The translations under genes were made by a program, and so were the position numbers. The notes beneath the pieces were generated by a model, which was given only the letters and a program-made list of their open reading frames with translations, did not search any database and was not told the origin of the DNA. Of a stretch of DNA of 44,317 nucleotides, positions 32,764 through 41,522 are shown piece by piece (position 1 is the stretch's first letter; each line of letters opens with the position of its first letter). Source of the stretch: TMED27 sp964350435 (GTDB taxonomy: Bacteria > Pseudomonadota > Alphaproteobacteria > Micavibrionales > Micavibrionaceae); the NCBI GenBank assembly GCA_964350435.1, contig CAYGJS010000019.1, positions 1 to 44,317 of the forward strand. Direction: 5' to 3'.

Positions 32764-34059
32764 CTATTTCCCCAAAAACGGATCCTGCATCAAAATCGTA
32801 TCATCGCGCTCCGGCGAAGTCGAAAGCAAGGTCACAGGCGCGCCAATAAGCTCCTCGACCCGTTTTACATACTTGATCGCCTGCGCTGGCAAATCCGCCC
32901 AACTCCGCGCGCCATATGTCGTCTCGCTCCACCCGGCAATCGTTTCATATATCGGCTTCGCCGCTGCCTGCTTGGCCGAAGATGCCGGCAAATACTCATA
33001 GACCTCACCATCAATCTCATACCCCGTACAAATCTTGATCTCCTCAAGACCGTCCAGAACATCAATTTTAGTCAGAGCAATCCCGTGAATACCGCCCAGC
33101 TTGATCGTCTGACGCACCAACGCCGCATCAAACCAGCCGCAACGCCGCTTGCGCCCTGTATTGGTACCGAACTCATGCCCGCGCTCGCCCAAAAACTGCC
33201 CAACCTCATTATCCTGCTCGCTCGGAAACGGCCCCTCCCCCACGCGCGTCGTATAGGCCTTGGTAATCCCGAGCACAAACCCGATCTGATCCGGCCCCAT
33301 GCCCGACCCGCAAGCCGCTTGCCCCGCCGCCATATTCGACGACGTTACATACGGATATGTGCCATGATCGACATCCAGCATCATCCCTTGCGCCCCCTCG
33401 AACAAAATCTTTTTGCCCTCCATATGCGCCTGATGCAGATATTTCCAGGCAACCCCGACAAACGGCAAAATTGCCCCGCGCACCTCCATCAACTGATCGA
33501 AAATCGCATGCGGACAAACTTCCTCCGCCCCCAAACCTTTCAGCAAAGCATTATGATGCAGCATCATGCTCTCCAGCTTGGTTTTCATCAGATCAGGATA
33601 TTCCAAATCACATACCCGCAAAGCCCGCCGCGCAATTTTATCTTCATAAGCCGGACCAATCCCGCGCTTGGTCGTTCCAATGGGGTTATTCCCCCGCGCC
33701 CGCTCCATCGCCTCATCCAGCGCCCCATGCACCGGCAGGATAAGCGGCGCATTCTCCGCAATCATCAGATTTTCAGGCGATACAGATACGCCCTTCTCTT
33801 CAACACGAGCGATCTCCGCCAGCAAAGCCCAGGGATCGACCACAACGCCATTGCCGATGACTGACATTTTACCACCGCGAACAATCCCCGATGGCAGCAA
33901 GGCAAGCTTATAAGTAACCCCATCAATCACCAGCGTATGCCCGGCATTATGCCCGCCCTGAAAACGCACAACGACGTCGGCGCGAGAAGACAGCCAATCG
34001 ACAATCTTGCCCTTACCCTCATCACCCCACTGGGAACCAATCACCGCTACATTTGCCAT
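32764..34059 (-). CDS. purA: Adenylosuccinate synthetase
   Basis: This enzyme joins IMP and aspartate with GTP to give adenylosuccinate, the first committed step to AMP. At 431 residues it has the full usual length. The P-loop-like GSQWGDEGKGK is at 8-18 with catalytic Asp13. GGHNAGHT follows, with catalytic His41. TTKRGIGPAYEDK and TNTGRKRRCGWFDA mark the IMP and GTP sites. It lies downstream of hisZ on the same strand, a pairing common in alphaproteobacteria. The gap of about 100 bases is filled by a palindromic repeat. Confidence 0.97.
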   Translation of the reverse strand: MANVAVIGSQWGDEGKGKIVDWLSSRADVVVRFQGGHNAGHTLVIDGVTYKLALLPSGIVRGGKMSVIGNGVVVDPWALLAEIARVEEKGVSVSPENLMIAENAPLILPVHGALDEAMERARGNNPIGTTKRGIGPAYEDKIARRALRVCDLEYPDLMKTKLESMMLHHNALLKGLGAEEVCPHAIFDQLMEVRGAILPFVGVAWKYLHQAHMEGKKILFEGAQGMMLDVDHGTYPYVTSSNMAAGQAACGSGMGPDQIGFVLGITKAYTTRVGEGPFPSEQDNEVGQFLGERGHEFGTNTGRKRRCGWFDAALVRQTIKLGGIHGIALTKIDVLDGLEEIKICTGYEIDGEVYEYLPASSAKQAAAKPIYETIAGWSETTYGARSWADLPAQAIKYVKRVEELIGAPVTLLSTSPERDDTILMQDPFLGK

Positions 34060-34079
34060 ATATTTAAACCTTCTCTATT

Positions 34080-34155
34080 CGTCATTGCGAGCGTAGCGAA
34101 GCAATCCCGTATAAACAAGCAGATTGCTTCGTCAGCTTTGCATCCTCGCAATGAC
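34080..34155. repeat. GTCATTGCGAG-type palindromic repeat
   Basis: The outer arms CGTCATTGCGAG (34080-34091) and CTCGCAATGAC (34145-34155) pair. The inner arms CGAAGCAATC (34097-34106) and GATTGCTTCG (34122-34131) also pair. This sequence class is widespread in intergenic regions of many proteobacteria. It fills the hisZ-purA spacer. Confidence 0.8.
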
Positions 34156-34162
34156 AATAATA

Positions 34163-35140
34163 TTAACTGCGCTTCACAATAAACCCTTTATCCTGAAGCT
34201 TCTGCACTTCATCCCAAGACGCATCCGCCGAAACCGTCTTCACTTTCGGCGCGTCCATCGGTTTCAATCCCTGCCGGAGCGTATCCATATACAGCGTGAA
34301 CCCGGCTGCGCTCTCGCCGCTATCACCCAGCATATAACGCCCGCCGCGCCCGACCTCGCCGCGAATATCGGATGAAAACAGCGTAAACCCGAAGCCCGCA
34401 TGATACTCAAACCCCCGTGATTCTAGCGGATCAATCGTCACCCGCACATCAAGAGCCAGCTGACTGATCGCCGTTTTCACGCCGCCGACAATCGCCCGAA
34501 GCCCCTCAAGATCACTCAAACCGATCTCTTCCAATGCCGCCAGAGCCTTCTCCGCACTGCCCGCCAACCTATGCCGCAAAACATCAATCTCGCTCTCTGG
34601 TGTGTTCGTAATCTTAAAAATCTCGCCCGAGCGCTGCGGCAAAGTGAAATCAATCGTCACATTCTTTAAACCCAGTGCGGCCAAACCCTTCAGCGCGACC
34701 ACGCAAATTTCGATATCGGCCTGAACGCCCGCGCGCCCGACCATCTCGCAGCCCACCTGCGTAAACTGCCGCTGCGTCCGTGCTTGCGATCCGCGCGTGC
34801 GGATGACATCATTCGCATATGTAAGGCGCAGAGGCCGCGGCTCATCCGCCAGCCTTGACACCGCAATCCGCGCAATTTGCGCCGTGATATCACTGCGAAG
34901 CCCCATCATCCGGTGCGACACAGGATCCATCACCCGAAACGTTTCAGACGCCAGAGCAGAACCAGGCCCGCGCCCCAGCAAGCTTTCCTCAAACTCCGCC
35001 ATCGGCGGCTTGACCCGCTCATAACCAAACTTAGAAAACACCCCCATCAACATGGCAATGGCCGCATATTCCACTTCCGCTTGCGGCGGCAGCAAATCTT
35101 CAAACCCACTGGGCAGAAGCGCAGTATTTTGTGGTTTCAT
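34163..35140 (-). CDS. hisZ: ATP phosphoribosyltransferase regulatory subunit HisZ
   Basis: This is a class II tRNA-synthetase-like (HisRS paralog) protein that activates short-form HisG in histidine biosynthesis. It has 325 residues, slightly short for the family. Motif 1 starts with LPSGFEDLLPPQAEVE, motif 2 includes MGLRSDITAQIARI, and a later GRGGRYMLG segment is typical of HisZ. It lacks the anticodon-binding domain of true HisRS. I used the second ATG because AAGG lies seven bases before it; the first, six bases upstream, is possible. hisG is not in this window. Confidence 0.93.
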   Translation of the reverse strand: MKPQNTALLPSGFEDLLPPQAEVEYAAIAMLMGVFSKFGYERVKPPMAEFEESLLGRGPGSALASETFRVMDPVSHRMMGLRSDITAQIARIAVSRLADEPRPLRLTYANDVIRTRGSQARTQRQFTQVGCEMVGRAGVQADIEICVVALKGLAALGLKNVTIDFTLPQRSGEIFKITNTPESEIDVLRHRLAGSAEKALAALEEIGLSDLEGLRAIVGGVKTAISQLALDVRVTIDPLESRGFEYHAGFGFTLFSSDIRGEVGRGGRYMLGDSGESAAGFTLYMDTLRQGLKPMDAPKVKTVSADASWDEVQKLQDKGFIVKRS

Positions 35141-35200
35141 ATTCATGCCTTATCGATAAAGTCCAGCCACCACAAAGTCAATTCAACACCTCACATTTTA

Positions 35201-35448
35201 TCGCTAAGACGCAAAAGCGCAAAGCTTACAGGATTTAAAGGCGGCATCGCAGCTTTCGCCAAAATGGTTTAATATACTTCACCCCCACCGACTGCGACTA
35301 GGCAAGCACGCTTGCCAGTCTTGTTCCCTCCCCCTTCAAGGGGGAGGGTTAGGGAGGGGGCGGTAAAAAAAATCATACATAATCTATATTGGCGATAGCA
35401 GAAACTTTGCCCCGTGCATCGTAAGCTTTGCGCCTTTGCGGCTTCGCG
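35201..35448. repeat. Composite intergenic element with long inverted arms
   Basis: CGCAAAAGCGCAAAGCTTAC (35210-35229) and GTAAGCTTTGCGCCTTTGCG (35421-35440) are inverted copies at 19 of 20 positions, with weaker pairing beyond. Between them lie GGCAAG-CACG-CTTGCC (35301-35316) and a perfect 11 bp palindrome CCCTCCCCCTT/AAGGGGGAGGG (35326-35348). These resemble dispersed intergenic repeats. It fills most of the 326-base gap between glmM and hisZ, where I see no gene. Confidence 0.7.
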
Positions 35449-35466
35449 TTTCCACTGCAATGGCTG

Positions 35467-36825
35467 CTACGAAGCCGCCTTTTGAATGACATCACACAAA
35501 CCATCAACCACGCTTTCAACCCTCTGCGGATCATCCCCTTCGGCCATCACGCGAATAACGCTCTCAGTGCCGCTTGCCCGCACCAAAATCCGCCCATCAT
35601 TTGCAAAATCACTCTGCGCCTTCTCGATCGCGGCAATAACATCTGCACTCTCCAGAGGCTTCGACGTCCCCTCAAACCGCACATTTTTCAAAAGCTGCGG
35701 CAAAGGCGTAAACAAATTCAATGCTTTACTTGCCTTCTGCCCGCTTTCCTTCAGCATCAAACAAATCTGAAGCGCCGCCAGCAAACCATCCCCCGTGGTC
35801 GAGTAATCCGACAGGATAATATGCCCGGATTGCTCCCCGCCGATATTATATCCACCCTTCATACCTTCCATGACATAGCGATCCCCAACCCCCGTGCGGA
35901 TCAAATCCAGACCCTTAGATTTCAGCAAACGCTCCAATCCCAAATTTGACATCACCGTCGCCACCAAACCGCCGCCGCGCAGCTCGCCGCGTTCATGCAT
36001 GGAAAGCGTCAAAGCCGCCATCAACTGGTCGCCGTCAATTTTCGCGCCCGTTTCATCCACCATAATCAAACGGTCCGCATCCCCGTCCAGTGCAATCCCG
36101 ATATCCGCGCCCTTCTCAACAACCGCCTTCTGCAAGTTGCCAATCGCCGTCGCGCCATATCCTTCATTAATATTCCGCCCGCTCGGCTCCACACCGATCG
36201 CGGTCACCTGCGCCTCTAATTCCCACAGCACCTGCGGCGCAACCTTATACGCCGCGCCATGCGCACAATCGACCACAACTTTAAGACCATCAAGCGAAGC
36301 CCCGCGCGGGATAGAACGCTTCACGCTCTCCGCATAACGCCCCAGCGCATCATCCAGCCGCGCCGCCTTCCCAAGATCCGCAGGAAGCGCAACCCCATGA
36401 CTTAAATTTTCATCATCCAGCGCCGCCTCAATCTCCAGCTCGATCTCGTCATCCAGCTTATACCCGTCCGCGCCAAACAGCTTAATCCCGTTATCTTCGA
36501 AAGAATTATGTGAGGCCGAGATCATAACCCCCAAATCCGCCCGCAAAGACCGCGTCAGCATCGCAATTCCGGGTGTCGGCACAGGGCCGGTCAAAATCAC
36601 ATTCATCCCCATGGACAAGAAACCCGCCGTAATCGCCTGCTCCAGCATATAACAGGACAGCCGCGTATCTTTCCCCACAACCACGCGGTCGGTCGGTTGC
36701 CCCTCATGCCGCGCACGCAAAACCTTGGCCGTCGCCATAGCAACCTTTAAGGCCATATCCGCCGTCATGGGAAAACTATTCGCCCGCCCCCGTATTCCAT
36801 CTGTTCCGAAATATTTTCTGCTCAT
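35467..36825 (-). CDS. glmM: Phosphoglucosamine mutase
   Basis: This enzyme converts glucosamine-6-phosphate to glucosamine-1-phosphate for UDP-GlcNAc, hence for peptidoglycan and LPS. It has 452 residues. The phosphoserine loop is ISASHNSFEDNGIK with the catalytic serine at about residue 105. The metal loop is DGDADR, a sugar-binding GGEQSGHI is present, and the C-terminal phosphate site is RASGTESVIRVM. FGTDGIRGRAN opens the protein. ftsH ends three bases upstream, so the two are cotranscribed, as in many proteobacteria. Confidence 0.97.
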   Translation of the reverse strand: MSRKYFGTDGIRGRANSFPMTADMALKVAMATAKVLRARHEGQPTDRVVVGKDTRLSCYMLEQAITAGFLSMGMNVILTGPVPTPGIAMLTRSLRADLGVMISASHNSFEDNGIKLFGADGYKLDDEIELEIEAALDDENLSHGVALPADLGKAARLDDALGRYAESVKRSIPRGASLDGLKVVVDCAHGAAYKVAPQVLWELEAQVTAIGVEPSGRNINEGYGATAIGNLQKAVVEKGADIGIALDGDADRLIMVDETGAKIDGDQLMAALTLSMHERGELRGGGLVATVMSNLGLERLLKSKGLDLIRTGVGDRYVMEGMKGGYNIGGEQSGHIILSDYSTTGDGLLAALQICLMLKESGQKASKALNLFTPLPQLLKNVRFEGTSKPLESADVIAAIEKAQSDFANDGRILVRASGTESVIRVMAEGDDPQRVESVVDGLCDVIQKAAS

Positions 36826-36828
36826 ACA

Positions 36829-38736
36829 CTAAGCCCCTTGCGGCAAACCACCCGTCGTCGGCACGGAAGGACTCGAAGCTTTATCACTCGGCGCAGGATC
36901 ATGATCCCGAATAACAGGCCGCCCCGCCAGAATATCCTTGATCTCATCGCCGGAAAGAAGCTCATACTCCATGAGCGCCTTCGCCACCTTATGCAAATCA
37001 TCAATATTCTCGGTCAGGATCTTTTTCGCTTTCGCATAGCCTTTCTCGACAATGCGGCGCACTTCCGCGTCCACAATGCTTGCCGTTTCATCTGACATAT
37101 TCTTGCTCTGCGTCACGGAATGGCCGAGGAAAACCTCTTCCTGATCCTGCGCATACCGAATAGTGCCGAGCTTTTCTGAAAAGCCCCACTCCGTCACCAT
37201 GCGGCGCGCCATATTGGTCGCCATAGAAATATCGCTGCTCGCGCCCGTCGTCACTTTCTGCGCCCCGAAAATAATTTCCTCGGCAACGCGCCCGCCCATA
37301 GCCACAGACAAATCCGCCTCCAGCTTCTCAAGGCTCATCGAAAGACGGTCATTCTCAGGAAGGCGCATAACCAGCCCCAAAGCCCGCCCACGCGGCACAA
37401 TCGTCGCCTTATGCACAGGGTCCGAAGCCGGTTCGTTCAGCGCCACCAGCGCATGCCCCGCTTCATGATACGCGGTGAGTTTCTTCTCATCCTCGCTCAT
37501 CACCATGGACTTGCGCTCCGCGCCCATCATGACTTTATCCTTGGCATCTTCCATCTCTTCCATGCCCACAACCCGCTTGCCGCGCCGCGCCGCCAGCAAA
37601 GCCGCCTCATTCACAAGGTTCGCCAAATCCGCACCCGAAAATCCGGGCGTTCCGCGCGCAATCACAAGCGGCTCAACATTATTCGCCAGCGGCACTTTCT
37701 TCATATGCACTTGCAGAATTTTCTCACGCCCCTTGATATCGGGCAGCGGCACAACAATCTGACGGTCAAAACGCCCGGGGCGCAGCAAAGCAGGATCAAG
37801 CACATCAGGACGGTTGGTCGCCGCCAGAATAATTACGCCTTCATTGCTTTCAAAACCATCCATCTCTACCAAAAGCTGGTTGAGTGTCTGCTCTCGCTCA
37901 TCATTCCCGCCGCCAAGCCCGGCGCCGCGGTGACGTCCAACCGCATCAATCTCATCAATAAAGATGATACACGGCGCGTTCTTCTTGCCCTGCTCGAACA
38001 TATCACGGACGCGGCTAGCCCCCACCCCGACAAACATCTCAACAAAGTCAGAACCCGAAATCGTAAAGAACGGCACATTCGCCTCGCCCGCCACCGCGCG
38101 CGCCACAAGTGTTTTACCCGTACCGGGCTGGCCAACCAGCAAAGCCCCTTTCGGGATCTTCCCGCCAAGGCGCGAAAATTTCTGCGGGTCTTTCAAAAAC
38201 TCGACAACTTCCTCAAGCTCCTGCTTGGCTTCATCAATCCCCGCCACATCATCAAACGTCACGCGGCCATGTTTTTCGGTCAGCATTTTTGCCTTGGATT
38301 TACCAAAGCCCATCGCGCCGCCGCCTTTGCCGCCTTGCATCTGGCGCATAAACAAAATCCACACCCCGATAATCAAAAACGCAGGAAGCAAGGAAACCAC
38401 AATGCTCATCAAGCTGATTTGCTCAGGGTCAATCTTATCCGCCGCGATTTGAACCGCGCTGCCATCCAGACGATCAACCACGTTTTCATTCGGCGGCACC
38501 ATCACCTTGAACTTCTCGCCGCTTGCGGCAAATGTCCCAAACACTTCTTGGCCCTTGATTGTCACGCTGGAAATACTCCCGCCGCGCGCCGCATCCACAA
38601 ATTCACTATAGGAAAGACCCTGTCCACCGCCGACAGGCGCGCCCTGATTTTGATTGCCCTGCACAATATTAAACAGGAAAATCATGATCATCCCGATCGA
38701 AAGCCAAAACACCAGATTGCGGCCAAAACCATTCAT
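36829..38736 (-). CDS. ftsH: ATP-dependent zinc metalloprotease FtsH
   Basis: This membrane-bound AAA+ protease handles quality control and regulated turnover. It has 635 residues, with membrane spans at about 6-26 and 107-130 around a periplasmic domain. Walker A GQPGTGKT is at 202-209 (Gln replaces the usual second Pro). Walker B is at 257-262 (IIFIDE), the second region of homology includes ATNRPDVLDPALLRPGRFD, and zinc ligands are His424 and His428 (HEAGH) with Asp502. It ends three bases before glmM and starts 65 bases after tilS, in the usual tilS-ftsH-glmM order. Confidence 0.98.
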   Translation of the reverse strand: MNGFGRNLVFWLSIGMIMIFLFNIVQGNQNQGAPVGGGQGLSYSEFVDAARGGSISSVTIKGQEVFGTFAASGEKFKVMVPPNENVVDRLDGSAVQIAADKIDPEQISLMSIVVSLLPAFLIIGVWILFMRQMQGGKGGGAMGFGKSKAKMLTEKHGRVTFDDVAGIDEAKQELEEVVEFLKDPQKFSRLGGKIPKGALLVGQPGTGKTLVARAVAGEANVPFFTISGSDFVEMFVGVGASRVRDMFEQGKKNAPCIIFIDEIDAVGRHRGAGLGGGNDEREQTLNQLLVEMDGFESNEGVIILAATNRPDVLDPALLRPGRFDRQIVVPLPDIKGREKILQVHMKKVPLANNVEPLVIARGTPGFSGADLANLVNEAALLAARRGKRVVGMEEMEDAKDKVMMGAERKSMVMSEDEKKLTAYHEAGHALVALNEPASDPVHKATIVPRGRALGLVMRLPENDRLSMSLEKLEADLSVAMGGRVAEEIIFGAQKVTTGASSDISMATNMARRMVTEWGFSEKLGTIRYAQDQEEVFLGHSVTQSKNMSDETASIVDAEVRRIVEKGYAKAKKILTENIDDLHKVAKALMEYELLSGDEIKDILAGRPVIRDHDPAPSDKASSPSVPTTGGLPQGA

Positions 38737-38801
38737 AGACTAAACCTTTCTAAAATTATCATTAGAAAACTATACTTTTTACCAAGATAAACAAGCAAAA
38801 T

Positions 38802-39794
38802 TTAAGGATTTTCGCGCCTGAGCGAGAGGATACCCTCCGCGGGATCAACTTCAAAAATCACCCCGCCCAACGTGCGTTTTCGAAAATCGCCGCCCTGCAA
38901 AAGATCAAAAACCAACGCCTCCACCTTCTCGAACCGCGGACCATAGCCCGCACTTAAAGCAATCTTTTCCATCCCTTTCATAACAACCCGCAAAACAATC
39001 TCTTCAGGGTGTTCAGATAAAGTCTTTAAATTCAATTCGATACGTTTCGAATTATTATTAATCATGCATTCGTGAAACGTATTAAGGCTCAAAATCTCAA
39101 GAGCTTCCCGCGCCCGCGCCAAACGCTTCGCCGTAACCGCAAGCCGCTTATTGCTGAGCCCCTCAGCCTCCAAAGCTTCCCGCGCATGGCGCAATCTCAC
39201 CCGCGCAAAATCGCTGTTTTCATTAGACGGATCACTCAAAAATTTAATCGCTTCATCCGCGCAAAACGCCAAAATTTTGTCCTTCGACACATCCAAAAAC
39301 GGACGATAAAGCGTAACGCCCCCGCCCAAATCATAAACCGCTGCCATCCCCGAAAGCCCGTCCAGACCGCTGCCCTTAGACAGCCGAAAGAGCAGTGTTT
39401 CCGCCTGATCATCCATATGATGCGCCGTTATCAAAGCACCAATATTATGCGCGCGGCAATGCGCCGCCATTAAGTCATACCGCGCGGCCCGCGCCGCTTC
39501 CTGAACGCGCGCCCCAACCCCCTCATGCTCCCATTTCAAAACATGATGCGTGATATGCGCCGCTCCCGAAAGCCACTCCCCCACCTGCTCCGCTTCCGCT
39601 TTCGCCTCGATGCGCAAGCCATGATCCACCGTCAACGCATGAACCTGAACACCTCGCTCCAATGCCCAGCGTGAAAGCAAAGAGCACAACGCCATGCTAT
39701 CCGGCCCACCCGATACAGCAACCGCCAAAGAGCGGCGGCCGCCAAGGCCAAGCCCCTCCATCGCCTTTTCAAATTTTTGGAAATTAAGCGACAT
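38802..39794 (-). CDS. tilS: tRNA(Ile)-lysidine synthetase
   Basis: This essential enzyme changes C34 of tRNA-Ile(CAU) to lysidine so that AUA is read as isoleucine. It has 330 residues, the short form. The ATP-binding PP-loop AVSGGPDSMAL has SGGPDS at 28-33. VDHGLR and AHHMDDQAETLLFRLSKGSG mark the N-type ATP pyrophosphatase family. The extra C-terminal domain of longer TilS proteins is reduced. A palindromic element separates it from cpoB upstream. Confidence 0.95.
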   Translation of the reverse strand: MSLNFQKFEKAMEGLGLGGRRSLAVAVSGGPDSMALCSLLSRWALERGVQVHALTVDHGLRIEAKAEAEQVGEWLSGAAHITHHVLKWEHEGVGARVQEAARAARYDLMAAHCRAHNIGALITAHHMDDQAETLLFRLSKGSGLDGLSGMAAVYDLGGGVTLYRPFLDVSKDKILAFCADEAIKFLSDPSNENSDFARVRLRHAREALEAEGLSNKRLAVTAKRLARAREALEILSLNTFHECMINNNSKRIELNLKTLSEHPEEIVLRVVMKGMEKIALSAGYGPRFEKVEALVFDLLQGGDFRKRTLGGVIFEVDPAEGILSLRRENP

Positions 39795-39804
39795 TCAAAA
39801 CCTC

Positions 39805-39909
39805 AAAGGCAAACAGCGTTTTAGCAGGGCTAGGCGTGAGGAACGCCGCGTATATTTATACGCAAGTGACAAAACAACAACGCCCTGATGAAACGATGGC
39901 CGCCTTTTA
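39805..39909 (-). repeat. Stop-codon-associated imperfect palindrome between cpoB and tilS
   Basis: The arms AAAGGC/GCCTTT (39805-39810, 39902-39907) and CAGGGC/GCCCTG (39825-39830, 39882-39887) pair. The core GCGTATA/TATACGC hairpin is at 39848-39863. The core matches the tadC copy at 17544-17648 (GGCTAGG, CGTATATTT, CAACGCCC in the same order). It starts at the cpoB stop codon. Confidence 0.75.
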
Positions 39910-40878
39910 ACAACCGAGGCGGGTTTTTTCCTGCTCTGCCCTGCGCTGCACAGACGCCAAATTCGCACCCGTTTCCTTATCAAGCTGCGCCAGCGCAATG
40001 CACGCATCGTCCTTTTTACCCAAAGCCCCAAGAGACATCCCCAGCTTCAGCAAATTATCGGCTGTCTTCGAATTATCGGGATATTGCTGATATCCTTCGG
40101 CAAAAATCCGCGCCGCCACGTCATATTTTCCGCGCACATAATAGGTTTCCCCAAGCCAGTATTTGGCATTCCCCGCCAAGCCATGGCTGGGATATTCCGC
40201 CAGAAATTGATCAAACTCGGCCTGCGCCCGCTCATAATTCTTATTCTTCAACAACGCATAAGCATTATCATAAAGTGCCGCCGCCGCATCCGCGCTCGGA
40301 TTCACCGCACCAGAGCTGGATTGAGAATACGATCCAAGCTGACCATCCGCAGCCCCCTGCGATGCATTATTCTCCGAACTCCACTGATATCCGTCCGCAG
40401 AAGAACCGACAGCCCCACCAGATGCAGGCACGTCAGACGGCGCATATGAAGATGAACCGGAAGAGGCCGCGCCATTTGCCCCGCCCAAATCCCGTATCCG
40501 CAATTCCAAATCACCCTTTACACGCTCCAGCTCGCCCTTAAGCTCACGGTTTTGAAAAGACAGCTCCTCGATTTTTCCGCGTGCATCCCGAAGCTCGCCC
40601 TCGAATTGTTGCAACCGCACCTCAAAATCCGCCACCACCGCAGGATTACCCCCGCCGGAAAAAGACCCCGCAGGCGGAGCCTCTCCCTTATAAAGCGCGC
40701 GGCTCAATGTCTGAACCTCGTTCTCCAGACGTTGAATACGGTTTTGCAATTCACGCTCGGCATTGCTCTGCGCCCCTGCAGGACCATTCACCAGCCCGAT
40801 GAAAACCGCCACCAAGACCAAAAGGCCCGGAATACTCCAGGCCTTTTGTGCACGTATTGTTGAGAAGTCAAAACTCAT
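39907..40878 (-). CDS. cpoB: Tol-Pal associated protein CpoB/YbgF
   Basis: This periplasmic coordinator links the Tol-Pal system to cell wall synthesis at division: 323 residues. The signal-like N-terminal segment ends near GPAGAQS at about residue 36. A trimerising coiled coil follows at about 40-125 (RIQRLENEVQTLSRAL). A Ser/Gly/Ala-rich linker precedes the C-terminal TPR region from about 205 (NYERAQAEFDQFLAEYP). The gene follows pal by ten bases, as in most proteobacteria. Confidence 0.93.
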   Translation of the reverse strand: MSFDFSTIRAQKAWSIPGLLVLVAVFIGLVNGPAGAQSNAERELQNRIQRLENEVQTLSRALYKGEAPPAGSFSGGGNPAVVADFEVRLQQFEGELRDARGKIEELSFQNRELKGELERVKGDLELRIRDLGGANGAASSGSSSYAPSDVPASGGAVGSSADGYQWSSENNASQGAADGQLGSYSQSSSGAVNPSADAAAALYDNAYALLKNKNYERAQAEFDQFLAEYPSHGLAGNAKYWLGETYYVRGKYDVAARIFAEGYQQYPDNSKTADNLLKLGMSLGALGKKDDACIALAQLDKETGANLASVQRRAEQEKTRLGC

Positions 40879-40888
40879 AAACTTGACC

Positions 40889-41422
40889 TTAATTCACCTT
40901 CGTCACGCCGCGGCGGTTCTGTGACCACGCGGTTTCATCGGCACCAGGAACAGCCGGACGCTCTTTACCATAGCTGATCACTTCAACCTGACGCGGATCA
41001 ACACCCAGGGCAATCAGGTAATTCTTCACGCTCTCGGCCCGGCGGGCACCCAAAGCAAGGTTGTATTCACGCGTTCCGCGCTCATCGGCATGACCTTCAA
41101 CTGTGACACTCAAATTCGAGTATTGCTGAAGCCAGGTCGCCTGACGCTCAAGCGTGGATCTGGCCTCACCAGTCAAATCATAAGAATCTGTTCCAAAGAA
41201 CACGCGATCACCAACATTCACAGTCAAATCGGCCTGCGTACCGGGCGCTGCCCCTTGGCCACTATAAGCACCCTCGCCTTGATAGATCTCATCAAGCGGC
41301 GCATTGATACCATCGCGCACAACAGAAGCTTGATCGGCTGGAATAATTTCATCGCCATCGGTAGTAGAACACGCCGTAAACATAAAAACGGCTGCAAATA
41401 GAACAAGTGTGCGCAATAACAT
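40889..41422 (-). CDS. pal: Peptidoglycan-associated lipoprotein Pal
   Basis: This outer-membrane lipoprotein grips peptidoglycan and works with TolA/TolB in envelope constriction. It has 177 residues, lipobox FTAC with Cys18, and a flexible linker to about residue 65. The OmpA-type domain includes EGHADERGTREYNLALGARR, which carries the diaminopimelate-binding Asp and Arg, and ends in RRGVTKVN. tolB, usually immediately upstream, is absent from this window; a SirB1-like gene on the same strand lies upstream instead. Confidence 0.96.
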   Translation of the reverse strand: MLLRTLVLFAAVFMFTACSTTDGDEIIPADQASVVRDGINAPLDEIYQGEGAYSGQGAAPGTQADLTVNVGDRVFFGTDSYDLTGEARSTLERQATWLQQYSNLSVTVEGHADERGTREYNLALGARRAESVKNYLIALGVDPRQVEVISYGKERPAVPGADETAWSQNRRGVTKVN

Positions 41423-41522
41423 GCTAAAATCTCCTGATGAGTGTAAAAATAATATCTACTTTTATTCCTTTCAATTCGCCTATGCAAGATCAAACCGATT
41501 TTAAACACAGCTTATTAAAAAA

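Noticed and set aside
37411..38790. Long + strand open frame (459 codons) opposite ftsH
   Set aside because: Antisense to an unmistakable FtsH; His/Arg-rich composition and no ribosome site.
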